This document shows positions 45,423-56,317 of a stretch of 64,000 bases of DNA, in pieces. A program made the position numbers and the translations under genes. The stretch is from Arthrobacter oryzae. Its GTDB lineage: Bacteria > Actinomycetota > Actinomycetes > Actinomycetales > Micrococcaceae. The stretch spans positions 2,914,001 to 2,978,000 of the forward strand of contig NZ_CP132204.1 in assembly GCF_030718995.1 (NCBI RefSeq). The letters are read 5' to 3'. The notes beneath the pieces are model-generated. The model was not told where the DNA came from. It did not search any database and worked only from the letters and a program-made list of their open reading frames with translations. Position 1 is the first letter of the stretch, and each line of letters begins with the position of its first letter.

Positions 45423-46763
45423 CTAACCCACGCGCTCGCGACGGCCCAGGATGCCCTGCGGCCGGAACAAGAGGACAACAATCATGATGAACAGTGCTCC
45501 CACATATTTGAGGTCGGCTGCGAGGCCGAACACGGTGGTCAGCTCCACGAAGATGCCGACAATGATGGATCCGATCAGTGCACCGAATACCGTGCCAAGG
45601 CCGCCCAGGGTCACACCTGCGAAGATGAGCAGCAGGATCTGGGAACCCATGTCGAACGTGACGCCGGGCCGGTAGTAGGCCCAGAGGATGCCGCCGAGGG
45701 AGGCCAGCATGCCGCCCGCCACCCAGACAATCCGGATGACATTGTCGACGTCGATGCCCGAGGCTGCCGCCAGGGCCGGGTTGTCGGCGACTGCACGGGT
45801 GGCCTTGCCCAGCCGGGTCTTCAGGAGGACGAAGCCGATCAGCGCGATGACGACGGCGCTGATGACGAGCGACCACAGGTTGTTGGGCGAGATCGACACC
45901 GGCCCGATCTGGATTTCCGAGCTCTGGGCGTAGGGCAGTTGCTGGGTGGATCCGCCGAAGTAGAACTGAATAACGTAGCGGACAGCCAATGCGAGGCCGA
46001 TGCTGACGATCATCATGGGGACCAGGCCCGTGCCGCGGCGGCGCAAAGGCTTCCACAGGCCGGCGTCCTGGACGTAGCCGAAGAGGCCGCCGCCCAGCAG
46101 GGCGAGGACCACCGCCAGCCAGAACGGCAGGCTCATGGCATTGAAGGCGAAGACCAGCACGGCGCCGAACGTGACCATTTCGCCGTGGGCAAAGTTGGTG
46201 AGGCCGGTGGTGCCGAAGATCAGCGACAGACCCACCGAGGCCAGCGCCAGCAGGAGGCCGAAGCTCAGGCCGGCCACGAGCCTGTTGAGCAGGTTCTGGC
46301 CGAAGTCCTGCTGCTGGACCACAATGCCTTTGCCGAAGGCGAAGATGACGGAGAGATTGGACGTCTGGCTGAAGGTGACGGTGCGTGGATTTTCCTGACC
46401 GTCGGCGAGCTTGATGCCTTCGGGGAGGGTGGACTCGTCCAGTTCCACTTCATACGTGCCCTGGACCGGGACTCCGATGGTCCATGAGCCGTTGGCGCCT
46501 GATTTTGCGGTCCCGGTGAAATCGCCGCTTTTGGCGGTGATCGTAACGTCAGCGATTGGTGCACGTGCGTCGTCACGAAGGAAGCCGCTGATGCTGTTCT
46601 GGAACTGCTGGTTCGACGGGGATGGTGTCGGTGAGGGGGTAGTGGCCTGCGACGCCGGGGCGACGACGAGGAGAATTGCCACGACGGCGGCAAAAACAGC
46701 CCCCACCGCCTTAAGCAATCTGCCGCGTCGTCTGTGCGACAGGCCTCTCAGTGTGTTTCTCAA
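45423..46763 (-). CDS. livH: LivH permease with an N-terminal secreted beta-sandwich-like domain
   Basis: The C-terminal 300 residues are a normal LivH permease (GLSLIFGTTGLTNFAHGEMV, IRIVWVAGGMLASLGGILWA). Before them lie a signal-type helix (residues about 16-40), a TPSPTPSPS linker and an extracellular domain of about 90 residues (SISGFLRDDARAPIADVTIT, GSWTIGVPVQGTYEVEL) resembling carboxypeptidase-regulatory or SdrD B-like folds. TTG 46763 is chosen as start because GGAGG precedes it; GTG 46778 would include that site. The 446 residues far exceed the usual 290-310. Confidence 0.85.
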   Translation of the reverse strand: MRNTLRGLSHRRRGRLLKAVGAVFAAVVAILLVVAPASQATTPSPTPSPSNQQFQNSISGFLRDDARAPIADVTITAKSGDFTGTAKSGANGSWTIGVPVQGTYEVELDESTLPEGIKLADGQENPRTVTFSQTSNLSVIFAFGKGIVVQQQDFGQNLLNRLVAGLSFGLLLALASVGLSLIFGTTGLTNFAHGEMVTFGAVLVFAFNAMSLPFWLAVVLALLGGGLFGYVQDAGLWKPLRRRGTGLVPMMIVSIGLALAVRYVIQFYFGGSTQQLPYAQSSEIQIGPVSISPNNLWSLVISAVVIALIGFVLLKTRLGKATRAVADNPALAAASGIDVDNVIRIVWVAGGMLASLGGILWAYYRPGVTFDMGSQILLLIFAGVTLGGLGTVFGALIGSIIVGIFVELTTVFGLAADLKYVGALFIMIVVLLFRPQGILGRRERVG

Positions 46764-46874
46764 AATGAAAACCTCCACATGGGGGTGGACTGGGTTGCGC
46801 CTTTACAACCACTGCGAACGGTGCGAGGGGACGTTGTCGTGGCGCCAGATAGACGGCAAATACGCCGAATACTT

Positions 46875-46890
46875 TGTGATGTCAGTCACC
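46875..46890 (-). promoter_or_regulatory. CRP/GlxR-like site upstream of livH
   Basis: TGTGA-TGTCAG-TCACC matches TGTGA-N6-TCACA at nine of ten defined bases and is centred about 119 bp before the livH start. It lies in the 451-bp gap 46764-47214 between livH and the Bax-inhibitor gene, where I see promoter-like AT-rich patches and no gene. Confidence 0.6.
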
Positions 46891-47214
46891 CTGCTTGGGC
46901 TTATGTTACAGCCAGCCGGGGCCAAAGAAGCCTCGTGTAGGCACGCCTAAGATCGCGATCGGATAACGACCGTGAAGCCCGGCCACAGGATTGGTGCAGT
47001 TCTTCTAAAGAAAACTTTTGTTGATTCTGCGTATTCCTAAACAGTCGCGGCGCCGTGGCTGCTGTGGTATTCGTCACGCCCAGGGGTCGGCCATGTCACG
47101 GTTGGGTTTCGGCAGCCCCTTCCGGGGAACTATCCCTGCCGCCCGCGCGTGGAAATTGGTACCTTGAACTATAAGGATCACCACCCAACCCCCTTTATAT
47201 GGAGGACACCCGCA

Positions 47215-48156
47215 ATGGCACTTGGCGGAAACCCGATCTTCAACGGAAAGAATTTCCGTGGAGCCACCCAGGCACCGCCTGTTCCGCAGGCTCAGTACGG
47301 CCAGAACCCCTACGGCCAGCCGCAGTACGGGCAGAACCCGTACGGCCAGACACCGGGACGCACTCCCGGCCAGGTCATGGACGCACAGGGCGGCTGGATG
47401 GCCCAGCAGCAGAACATGACCCATGACCAGCTGCAGCAGATGTACAACCAGCCCGCAGCCGGACCGGCCGAAACCGGGCGGATGACCTTTGACGACGTCA
47501 TCATCAAGACCGCAGCCTGCCTCGGCGTGCTGATGGCCGGTGCTGCCGTGACGCTCTTCGTCAGCATGCCGCTGGCGTCCCTGCTGATGATCGTCGGCGC
47601 GCTGGGCGGCTTCGTGCTGGCCCTCGTCAACACCTTCAAGAAGCAGCCGTCACCGGCCCTGATCCTTGCCTACGCGGGTCTGGAAGGACTCTTCCTGGGC
47701 GGCCTGACCCGCGTCCTTGACGGCCTCTACCCGGGCGTCGGCCTGCAGGCAGTGATCGGTACACTGTCCGTGTTCGGCGTCACGCTCCTGCTGTTCAAGA
47801 GCGGCAAGGTCCGTGCCACCCCCAAGGCCATGCGCTTCTTCATGATCGCGATTATCGGCTACGCGGTCTTCTCGCTGGTCAACATGGTGATGATGCTGAC
47901 CGGTCTGCAGAACGAAATGTTCGGCCTGCGCAGCGTTGAGATCTTCGGCATCCCGCTCGGCGTCTTCATCGGCCTGCTGGCCATCGGCCTCGCTGCCTTC
48001 TCCCTGATCATGGATTTCACCAGCATCGAGGAAGGCGTCCGTAACGGAGCTCCGGAGCGGTTCTCCTGGACCGCCGCCTTCGGCCTCACCGTCACCCTGG
48101 TCTGGCTGTACGTGGAGATCATCCGCCTCCTGGCGATCCTCCGCGGCGACGACTAG
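47215..48156 (+). CDS. Bax inhibitor-1 / YccA family membrane protein
   Basis: The 313-residue protein starts with a hydrophilic segment containing the repeated YGQNPYGQ unit (YGQNPYGQPQYGQNPYGQ), then seven helices of the BI-1/YccA family, with MTFDDVIIKTAACLGVLMAG at the first helix. The repeat resembles the Gln/Gly/Tyr-rich tails of other actinobacterial membrane proteins. Relatives act as pH-dependent calcium leak channels or modulate FtsH. ATG 47215 follows GGAGG; an earlier frame start at 47149 lacks support. Confidence 0.85.
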   Translation: MALGGNPIFNGKNFRGATQAPPVPQAQYGQNPYGQPQYGQNPYGQTPGRTPGQVMDAQGGWMAQQQNMTHDQLQQMYNQPAAGPAETGRMTFDDVIIKTAACLGVLMAGAAVTLFVSMPLASLLMIVGALGGFVLALVNTFKKQPSPALILAYAGLEGLFLGGLTRVLDGLYPGVGLQAVIGTLSVFGVTLLLFKSGKVRATPKAMRFFMIAIIGYAVFSLVNMVMMLTGLQNEMFGLRSVEIFGIPLGVFIGLLAIGLAAFSLIMDFTSIEEGVRNGAPERFSWTAAFGLTVTLVWLYVEIIRLLAILRGDD

Positions 48157-48202
48157 CACCCAGCCGGCAAACGCCGTCGTACTTCGTCGGAACTTAGCCG
48201 AA

Positions 48203-48248
48203 CTTAACAGAATGGGCCCCGCCACACGGCGGGGCCCATTCTGTTAAG
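48203..48248. terminator. bidirectional terminator
   Basis: A perfect 21-bp stem (48203-48223 with 48228-48248, core AATGGGCCCCGCC) with loop ACAC separates the converging Bax-inhibitor and thiolase genes. Both ends are A/T-rich, fitting termination from either side. Confidence 0.9.
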
Positions 48249-48260
48249 CCGGGCGGCTCG

Positions 48261-49499
48261 TCAGCTGAGTCGCTCGTACACCACCGCCATGCCCTGGCCG
48301 CCGCCGACGCACAGGGTCGCCAGTCCGAGGGACCCGTCGCGTTCCCGAAGTCCGTTCAGCAGCGTGGTGGTCATCCGTGCACCGGTCATGCCAAACGGAT
48401 GGCCGAGGGCGATAGCGCCGCCATGGACGTTGAGCCGTGCGGGGTCGATGCCGAGTTCGCGGGCGCTGGCCACCACCTGCACGGCGAATGCCTCGTTGAG
48501 CTCCACGAGGTCGATGTCCGCTATGGCCAGGCCTGCCCGTGCCAAGGCCCGGCGGGTCGCCTCGACGGGGCCCATGCCCATCAGCTCGGGGGAGAGGGCA
48601 CTGACGCCGGTGGACACAATCCGCGCCAGCGGCTCCAGCCCGAGTTCACGGGCACGGTCGTCACTCATCACCACCACCGCGGCAGCGCCGTCGTTCAGAG
48701 GGCAGGCGTTGCCGGCGGTCACCGTCCCCTCGCTGCGGAACACGGGCTGGAGCGCAGCCACTCCTTCCAGGGTGACCCCGGCCCGTGGAGAGTCGTCCCG
48801 GTCCACCACGGTGCCGTCCCGGCGCGTGTACGGCGTGATGTCCCGGCCGAAGAATCCCGAGGCCAGGGCTGCTTCAGCCCGGTTCTGGCTGAGGACGGCC
48901 CACTCGTCCTGCTCGGCACGGCTGATGCCGTAGGTGGTGGCCACGTTTTCCGCGGTCTGGCCCATGGCGATGTAGATGTCCGGCATCCGCCCGCCCAGCC
49001 GGGGATCCGTCCAGGGTGTGTTGGACGCGGACCGGGCCTCGGTCCGCCGCCGGGCCGCTTCGAACAGCGGATTATGGGTGCCGGCGTCGGTTTCCCCGGC
49101 GCCCGTCCAGTGGGGATACCGGGAGACGGACTCGACGCCGGCAGCCACGAACGCGTCCCCTTCGCCCGCCTTGATGGCATGGAACGCCATCCGGACGGTC
49201 TGCAGGCTGGAGGCACAGAACCTGTTGATGGTGGCGCCGGGCACGTTGTCCAGCCCGGCCAGGATGGTGACCACCCTGGCCATGTTGGAACCGGCTTCGC
49301 CACTCGGCTCGGCGCACCCCAGGTAGAGGTCGTCGAGGCCCGGGCCGTGCCCTCCGCGGGGATCGAAGGAGGGGATCTTGTCCAGCGCGGCCGTGACCAT
49401 CGCCGCGGCAAGGTCGTCCGGCCGTTCGTCCTTCAAAGACCCCTTGAAGGCACGTCCGATCGGGCTTCTGGCAGTGGAAACAATGACTGCTTCTGACAT
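48261..49499 (-). CDS. acetyl-CoA C-acyltransferase (thiolase)
   Basis: The 412-residue thiolase has the active-site cysteine in NRFCASSLQTVRMAFHAI, the histidine motif NVHGGAIALGHPFGMTGARM, NEAFAVQVVA and the second cysteine in LCVGGGQGMAV. It may cleave 3-ketoacyl-CoA in beta-oxidation (FadA type) or form acetoacetyl-CoA. No FadB partner is adjacent. It stands alone on the minus strand. Confidence 0.92.
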   Translation of the reverse strand: MSEAVIVSTARSPIGRAFKGSLKDERPDDLAAAMVTAALDKIPSFDPRGGHGPGLDDLYLGCAEPSGEAGSNMARVVTILAGLDNVPGATINRFCASSLQTVRMAFHAIKAGEGDAFVAAGVESVSRYPHWTGAGETDAGTHNPLFEAARRRTEARSASNTPWTDPRLGGRMPDIYIAMGQTAENVATTYGISRAEQDEWAVLSQNRAEAALASGFFGRDITPYTRRDGTVVDRDDSPRAGVTLEGVAALQPVFRSEGTVTAGNACPLNDGAAAVVVMSDDRARELGLEPLARIVSTGVSALSPELMGMGPVEATRRALARAGLAIADIDLVELNEAFAVQVVASARELGIDPARLNVHGGAIALGHPFGMTGARMTTTLLNGLRERDGSLGLATLCVGGGQGMAVVYERLS

Positions 49500-49519
49500 G
49501 CGCCCAGCCTACGCCGGAG

Positions 49520-50691
<1,172 letters not shown>

Positions 50692-50695
<4 letters not shown>

Positions 50696-51882
50696 GCGTG
50701 TGCGCCTTCCGGGATGGGAGTGAGGGCTGGGGCGGGAACCGTGACGCTGCGCAGCCGCTCCGCCACGAGTTCCGGGGTGGTGTCGTTGATGAAAGCACCC
50801 ATGGCCGCTTCGGAACCGGCCAGGTACTTGAGCTTATCCTCCGCCCTGCGGGGGGAGGTGAGCTGGAGGTGGAGGTAACCCGCAGGCCGCAGCAGCTCAT
50901 CGAGCGGGGCCTGGTGCCAGGCCGAGATGTAAGGGGTGGGCGTCGGGTAGAGGGCGTCGAGTCGCTTGAGCAGGTCAAGGTAGACGTGTGCCAGCTCGTC
51001 CTTCTCCGCGCCGGTGAGCGCCGCCAGGTCCGGCACCTGGCGGTGCGGGACCAGGTGCACTTCCAGGGGCCACCGGGCCGCGAAAGGAACGTAGGCGCTG
51101 AAGTTCTCGCCTTCAAGGACCATGCGGCTGCCGTCTTCGCGTTCCGAGCGCAGCAGGGAGCCGGTCAGCGTTTGCCGGCCGTCGCCGTCGTCGTAGAACT
51201 TCCGGGCGGCGGCCCCCATCACTGCTGCGCGGGGCGTCACGTAGGGGTACGCGTATATCTGGCCGTGCGGGTGGTGGAGAGTGACGCCGATGTCCGCGCC
51301 GCGGTTCTCGAACGGGAAGACCTGCCGGATGCCGGGAAGCGCGTTCAGGGCGCCCGTACGGTGCGCCCAGGCCTCAACCACCGTGCGGGCCCGGACCTCG
51401 CTCAGCCCGCTGAATGAACCGGTGTGCTCGGGCGTGAAGGACACTACTTCGCACCGGCCATAGGCGGCACCGGTTGTTCCCCAGCCGGCATTGTCGGGGA
51501 CCGGTCCAAGCGCAGGTCCGAGCGACGGGAAACGGTTCTCGAACACCACGACGTCGTAGTCGGGTGCCGGGATTTCGGACGGGTTGGCCGGGGTTGTCGG
51601 GCAGATGGGGCACTGGTCCGCCGGAGGCAGGTGGGTGCGGCTCTGGCGGTGCGCAGCCACGGCCACCCATTCGCCGGTGAGGGCGTCGAACCTGACTTCG
51701 CCCGGTTCACTCCTTGCCGGCAGTTCGCGGAGGTCGGGGGTGTCCTCGGGCCGGCGTGTTGTTTCCGCCGTCCGGACCGCGGCTGCCGTGGCTCCTCCCG
51801 TCCGGGCCCCGCCTGCCGGGGCGTCATCGAAATAGAGCAGCTCCCGGCCATCGGCGAGGTTGGTGCTGGTGATGTGTGTCAT
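50692..51882 (-). CDS. galT: galactose-1-phosphate uridylyltransferase
   Basis: GalT swaps UDP between UDP-glucose and galactose-1-phosphate. The 396-residue protein contains the HPH active-site motif (LHHPHGQIYAYP), a zinc-type CPIC segment in DQCPICPTTPANPSEIP and the C-terminal half with HLVPHRQVPDL. AAAGGA precedes the ATG. The control region upstream is AT-rich and carries direct repeats. Confidence 0.95.
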
Positions 51883-51956
51883 GCGTCTAGTCCTTTACGA
51901 GCGGCGGCCATCGGAGCCCGCCTTCGAGGGCGCGGCAGCAGGCTCTTCAATTCTCC

Positions 51957-52001
51957 CACAAAACGATCAAAAAGAAATAGTTTCGAACAAAAAATAACAT
52001 G
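51957..52001 (-). promoter_or_regulatory. AT-rich galT control region with 20-bp spaced repeats
   Basis: The sequence CGATCAAAAA at 51964-51973 recurs as CGAACAAAAA at 51984-51993, exactly 20 bp apart, which is two helical turns. The block is strikingly AT-rich for this genome and sits 75-120 bp before the galT start and before the divergent epimerase gene. A DeoR-type repressor could bind here, but the regulator is not in the window. Confidence 0.5.
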
Positions 52002-52061
52002 AGGAGCTGGCGCGGCTGCGCCGGAGTGAGGTGGCGGGCCTGAACGGGTACGGTTGAGCCC

Positions 52062-53039
52062 ATGACTCCGAGCACCCTCGATTCCGGCCCCAACGGCGCT
52101 GGCACCGCCGGCTCAGGCGAAACCGCAAGCGCGCCCCGCCGCTACGCCTCCGGCCGGCAATACGAACTCCGCCGCGGTGATGCCCTGGCCGTGGTCACGG
52201 AGCTGGCCGCGGGCCTGCGGCTCTATTCCCGGGGCGGCGTCCAGCTGACGGAAACATACGGGGACGGGGACATCCCTCCGGGAGCCACGGGAATCACGCT
52301 GGCGCCGTGGGCCAACCGGGTTGAAGACGGTGTCTGGTACCTGGACGGCAAGAAGCAGCAGCTGGACATCACCGAAGTTTCGCGCAACAACGCCAGCCAC
52401 GGACTGCTGCGGAACGCGTCCTACGAACTGGTGGATGAATCCGAGTTTTCGGTGACCCTCGAGGCGCCGATCTTCCCGCAGCACGGCTACCCGTTCCTCC
52501 TGCGGCACCGCGTCCAGTACGTTCTGGCCGAGGACCTCGGGCTCGTGGTCCGCCAGACACTCCTCAACGATTCCCAGGGGTCCGCCCCCTTCGTCCTGGG
52601 AGCGCATCCCTACCTTAGGCTCGGCGACGTGCCAGCCGCGGAACTGGTGCTCACCGTGGGCGCCGCCCGCCGGCTTGTTGCCGATGACAGGCTCATACCC
52701 CGCAGTTCAGAGCCGGTCAGCGGCGGGACGGACCTGCGGAGCGGCCGGACCGTGGCCGAACTCGATATCGACGTCGCCTACACGGACCTGGTGTTCGACG
52801 GCGGGGTGGCCCGCCAAACGCTCCAGGCGTCCGACGGCCGCAGCATAAGCCTCTGGCAGGACGACAGCTGCGCCTACGTCCACGTCTTCGTCACTGACCA
52901 GTACCCCGGCAGGGCAAAAGCCGTTGCCATTGAACCCATGACCGGCCCGGCCAATGCGTTCAACAGCGGTGACGGCCTGCGCTGGCTGCCGGCAGGGGAG
53001 TCGTTCACCATCACGTGGGGTATCAGCGCGTCGCTGTAG
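52062..53039 (+). CDS. aldose 1-epimerase family protein
   Basis: The 325-residue protein has the galactose mutarotase fold: GITLAPWANRVEDGVWYLDG, NNASHGLLRNASYELV with the catalytic-type His, and FVLGAHPYLRLGD. It would interconvert alpha and beta hexose anomers before GalK. It is divergent from galTK, and the shared spacer suggests joint control. The ATG at 52062 is the first in frame. Confidence 0.85.
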   Translation: MTPSTLDSGPNGAGTAGSGETASAPRRYASGRQYELRRGDALAVVTELAAGLRLYSRGGVQLTETYGDGDIPPGATGITLAPWANRVEDGVWYLDGKKQQLDITEVSRNNASHGLLRNASYELVDESEFSVTLEAPIFPQHGYPFLLRHRVQYVLAEDLGLVVRQTLLNDSQGSAPFVLGAHPYLRLGDVPAAELVLTVGAARRLVADDRLIPRSSEPVSGGTDLRSGRTVAELDIDVAYTDLVFDGGVARQTLQASDGRSISLWQDDSCAYVHVFVTDQYPGRAKAVAIEPMTGPANAFNSGDGLRWLPAGESFTITWGISASL

Positions 53040-53085
53040 TCCGCGACGGTTTCCCATCGAGGCGCTGCTGGGGAAGTATTAGGCT

Positions 53086-54447
53086 ATGACGCCAGCTGAG
53101 GACGCCGCACCAAGCCAGAGCCAGGATGCCCGCAACGCCGCGGCCCTGCCCGCTTCCCTGGGCGGGACAGCTGAACCTGCGGCCCCGTTGCGGGTGGTGA
53201 CTGACCGCGAACTGGACCAGGACATTCCCTACGGCGTGCGGATTGCTGCCTCGTGGGCCTGGCGACTGGGGCTGATCCTGCTCGTCGTTGCTGCGCTTGT
53301 CTGGCTGCTGAGCAAGATCAGCTTCCTGATCATCCCCGTCATGGTCGCAGCCCTGCTGGCCGGTCTCCTGAGCCCCGTTACCCGCTGGCTCAGGGCGCAG
53401 CGCGTGCCCAACGGCGGCGCTGTGGCCATCACAGTGCTGGGCTTCATCGGCCTGATCGCCGGCTCCCTGGCGCTCGTGGGGCGGCAGCTGGTTGCCGGCT
53501 TCAGTGAACTGTGGAGTGAGGCGTTGACCGGAATCCAGCAGATCCAGGGCTGGCTGGCGGAAGGCCCGCTCCACCTCACAGCGGCCCAGATCGACCAGTA
53601 CCTGAAGGAGGCGACGGATGCGCTGCAGAACAACAGCAGCAGCATCCTGAGCGGCGCCCTTTCCTTCGGAAGCACCGCGGGTCACTTCGCTGCGGGCCTC
53701 ATCCTCGCGTTGTTTGTGCTGATTTTCTTCCTCCTTGAGGGCGACCGGATCTGGGCGTTCCTGGTGCGGCTGCTGCCCAGGAAAGCACGCGCTGCCACTT
53801 TCGGTGCCGGCCGCAAGGGCTGGGCTTCCATGGTCAGCTACGCCCGCATCCAGATGTTCGTGGCTTTTGTGGACGCGGTGGGAATCGGCGCCGGCGCCGC
53901 CATCATCGGCGTTCCGCTAGCCCTTCCCCTGGGCGTGCTGGTGTTCATCGGCTCCTTCATCCCCATCGTCGGCGCGCTGGTCACCGGCGCCGTGGCCGTG
54001 CTCCTGGCCCTCGTGGCCAACGGCTGGGTCAACGCGCTGATCATGCTGGGAATCGTGCTGCTGGTCCAGCAGCTGGAAAGCCACATCCTGCAGCCGCTCG
54101 TCATGGGCAAGGCGGTGGCCCTGCACCCGGTGGCCGTTATTTTGTCCGTGGCCGCCGGTTCCTACCTCGCCGGCATCCCCGGCGCACTCTTCTCGGTGCC
54201 CATCCTTGCCGTAGCAAACTCGGCGATTCGATATATTGCTGCCAGAACGTGGGAACATGAAGGAGTGCTGGCGGCGGCAACCCCGGGTGTAACCGGGGAC
54301 ACCGGACCCGGCCAAGACAACACCTTCAAGGATGTCTACCTTCCCGGTGCGAATCCGGGCCGCGGCAAGGGCGCCGCACAGTCAACGGGAACTCCCGCCG
54401 GACATGCCGGCCCGGACGCCCCAGCCGAATTCCCCAAAGGAGACTAG
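53086..54447 (+). CDS. AI-2E family transporter
   Basis: The 453-residue protein has a hydrophilic N-terminus, eight or so membrane helices and the family segments ISFLIIPVMVAALLAGLLSP and LLVQQLESHILQPLVMGKAVALHP. The family (PF01594, formerly UPF0118) includes TqsA; substrates vary and include autoinducer-2 and ions. A hydrophilic Gly-rich tail ends the protein. Its stop lies 3 bp before ilvA, so the two are probably cotranscribed. Confidence 0.87.
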   Translation: MTPAEDAAPSQSQDARNAAALPASLGGTAEPAAPLRVVTDRELDQDIPYGVRIAASWAWRLGLILLVVAALVWLLSKISFLIIPVMVAALLAGLLSPVTRWLRAQRVPNGGAVAITVLGFIGLIAGSLALVGRQLVAGFSELWSEALTGIQQIQGWLAEGPLHLTAAQIDQYLKEATDALQNNSSSILSGALSFGSTAGHFAAGLILALFVLIFFLLEGDRIWAFLVRLLPRKARAATFGAGRKGWASMVSYARIQMFVAFVDAVGIGAGAAIIGVPLALPLGVLVFIGSFIPIVGALVTGAVAVLLALVANGWVNALIMLGIVLLVQQLESHILQPLVMGKAVALHPVAVILSVAAGSYLAGIPGALFSVPILAVANSAIRYIAARTWEHEGVLAAATPGVTGDTGPGQDNTFKDVYLPGANPGRGKGAAQSTGTPAGHAGPDAPAEFPKGD

Positions 54448-54450
54448 TTC

Positions 54451-55689
54451 GTGAAAACCCTCAATAGCCTGCCCGTCACGTTGGACAATGTCCTGGAGGC
54501 GCAGAAGCTGCTTGAAGGGATTATTACGCGGACCCCGGTGGAATCCTCCCGGGCCTTGGGCAGCATGGTGGGCGGCGACGTCTACTTCAAGTGCGAGAAC
54601 CTCCAACGGGCCGGATCGTTCAAAGTACGCGGCGCCTACGTCCGCATGGCCAAGCTCTCCGCCGAAGAGAAAAAGCGCGGCGTGGTGGCCGCGTCGGCCG
54701 GGAACCACGCGCAGGGCGTTGCCGTCGCAGCCAAGAGCCTGGGCATCAAGGCGCGCATCTACATGCCGCTGGGCGTGGCCCTGCCCAAGCTGGCCGCCAC
54801 GCGAAGCCACGGCGCCGAAGTGGTCCTGCACGGGCACAATGTGGACGAAGCCCTCGCTGAAGCCCAGCGCTACGCCGATGAGACCGGCGCCGTCTTTGTC
54901 CACCCCTTCGACAACGTCGACGTTGTGGCCGGACAGGGAACGGTGGGGCTGGAAATCCTGGAACAGATCCCCAATGTTGACACCATCCTGATGGGAGTCG
55001 GCGGCGGCGGCCTGCTGGCCGGCGTCGCGGTGGCTGTGAAGGCGAGGGCCCGGGAGTTGGGCCGCGACATCCGGATCATCGGCGTCCAGGCCGAAAACGC
55101 CGCCGCCTACCCGCCGTCGCTCGCTGCGGACGCCCTGGTGCCGCTGAAGAAGGTCTCCACCATGGCCGACGGCATCGCCGTGGGCCGCCCCGGGCAGCTG
55201 CCGTTTAGCATCATCCGCGAACTGGTGGACGACGTCGTGACGGTCAGCGAGGACTCGCTCGCGCGGGCGCTGATCTTCCTGCTGGAACGCGCCAAGATGG
55301 TGGTGGAGCCGGCGGGTGCCGTGGGTGTTGCCGCCCTGATGGACGGCAAGATCGAAAACCCCGGCACCACCGCGGTGATCCTCTCCGGCGGCAACATCGA
55401 CCCGATGCTGATGCTCAAGGTGATCCAGCGCGGTCTTTCTGCGGCGGGCCGCTACATGACGGTCCGCATGATGCTGGACGACCGGCCCGGTTCGCTGGCC
55501 ACGATTGCCCGGATTATCGCAGAGAACGACGCCAACGTCACAGGCTTGGACCACACCCGGGTAGGCGGCTCCATCAGCATGGGGGACGTCTCCATCACCG
55601 TCAACCTGGAGACCAAGGGCCACGAGCACTGCGAGCAGGTCCTGGGCGCGCTCCGTGCCGAGGGTTTCCAGCCGATCGTGGTGCACTAG
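54451..55689 (+). CDS. ilvA: threonine ammonia-lyase
   Basis: This PLP enzyme deaminates threonine to 2-oxobutyrate. The 412-residue protein has the PLP lysine in LQRAGSFKVRGAYVRM, SAGNHAQGVAVAA, the glycine loop GVGGGGLLAGVAVAV and SGGNIDP, followed by one ACT-like C-terminal domain (GRYMTVRMMLDDRPGSLATI). A single ACT-like domain puts it nearer the short IlvA/TdcB group than the long two-domain IlvA. AAAGGAG precedes GTG 54451. Confidence 0.92.
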   Translation: MKTLNSLPVTLDNVLEAQKLLEGIITRTPVESSRALGSMVGGDVYFKCENLQRAGSFKVRGAYVRMAKLSAEEKKRGVVAASAGNHAQGVAVAAKSLGIKARIYMPLGVALPKLAATRSHGAEVVLHGHNVDEALAEAQRYADETGAVFVHPFDNVDVVAGQGTVGLEILEQIPNVDTILMGVGGGGLLAGVAVAVKARARELGRDIRIIGVQAENAAAYPPSLAADALVPLKKVSTMADGIAVGRPGQLPFSIIRELVDDVVTVSEDSLARALIFLLERAKMVVEPAGAVGVAALMDGKIENPGTTAVILSGGNIDPMLMLKVIQRGLSAAGRYMTVRMMLDDRPGSLATIARIIAENDANVTGLDHTRVGGSISMGDVSITVNLETKGHEHCEQVLGALRAEGFQPIVVH

Positions 55690-55694
55690 GGGCC

Positions 55695-56303
55695 ATGGTG
55701 CTGGATGCTCAGGGGGGCCGGCCGCAGACGAGGCACACGCCTGCCGCCCGTGCTCAGGGCGGGCTCCTGGTTACGGGGCTGTTCGTCGTCCTCCTGTTTG
55801 CGATCGAGTTCGTCAACGCGGCCACGTTCCATGCGTTGAACAGGACGTTCGGCCTCCGCCCGCGCACCGCCGACGGACTGCTGGACATCCTCTCGTTCCC
55901 GCTGTTCCATGCCAACCTCGGCCATGTGGTTTCCAACGCGCTGCCGCTGGTCATCTTCGGCTTCCTCGTCTTTATGTCCGGGCTCAGGGTCTTCGTCACC
56001 GCAGTGGCGTTCAGCTGGCTCGGCTCGGGCCTGCTGGTGTGGCTGATCGGCGGCTGGGGAATAACGGTGGGCGCCTCCGGCCTGGTCTTTGGACTCTTTG
56101 CCTTCCTCCTGGTCCGCGGGTTCTTCAACCGCAGCTGGTGGCAGATAGCGCTGTCAGTAATCCTTTTCCTCAGCTACGGCGGCATCCTGTTCGGTATCCT
56201 GCCGGGCGTGGCGGGATTCGTTTCCTGGCAGGCGCACCTGGGCGGTGCACTGGGCGGCGTCGCCGCCGCGGTGCTGCTCAGGCAGCGGCTTCCGCGGGGC
56301 TGA
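55695..56303 (+). CDS. rhomboid family intramembrane serine protease
   Basis: The 202-residue protein has six membrane segments. The HANLGHVVSNALPL motif, catalytic serine in GASGLVFGL and catalytic histidine in WQAHLGGALGG are all present, so it is likely active. It cleaves substrates within the membrane. It begins 5 bp after ilvA and is the last gene of that run. Confidence 0.9.
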   Translation: MVLDAQGGRPQTRHTPAARAQGGLLVTGLFVVLLFAIEFVNAATFHALNRTFGLRPRTADGLLDILSFPLFHANLGHVVSNALPLVIFGFLVFMSGLRVFVTAVAFSWLGSGLLVWLIGGWGITVGASGLVFGLFAFLLVRGFFNRSWWQIALSVILFLSYGGILFGILPGVAGFVSWQAHLGGALGGVAAAVLLRQRLPRG

Positions 56304-56317
56304 ACTGCCCGCAGCAC

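Noticed and set aside
44418..46487. 689-residue open frame opposite livGMH
   Set aside because: Low-complexity Asp/Glu/Gln/His-rich shadow of the minus-strand transporter genes.
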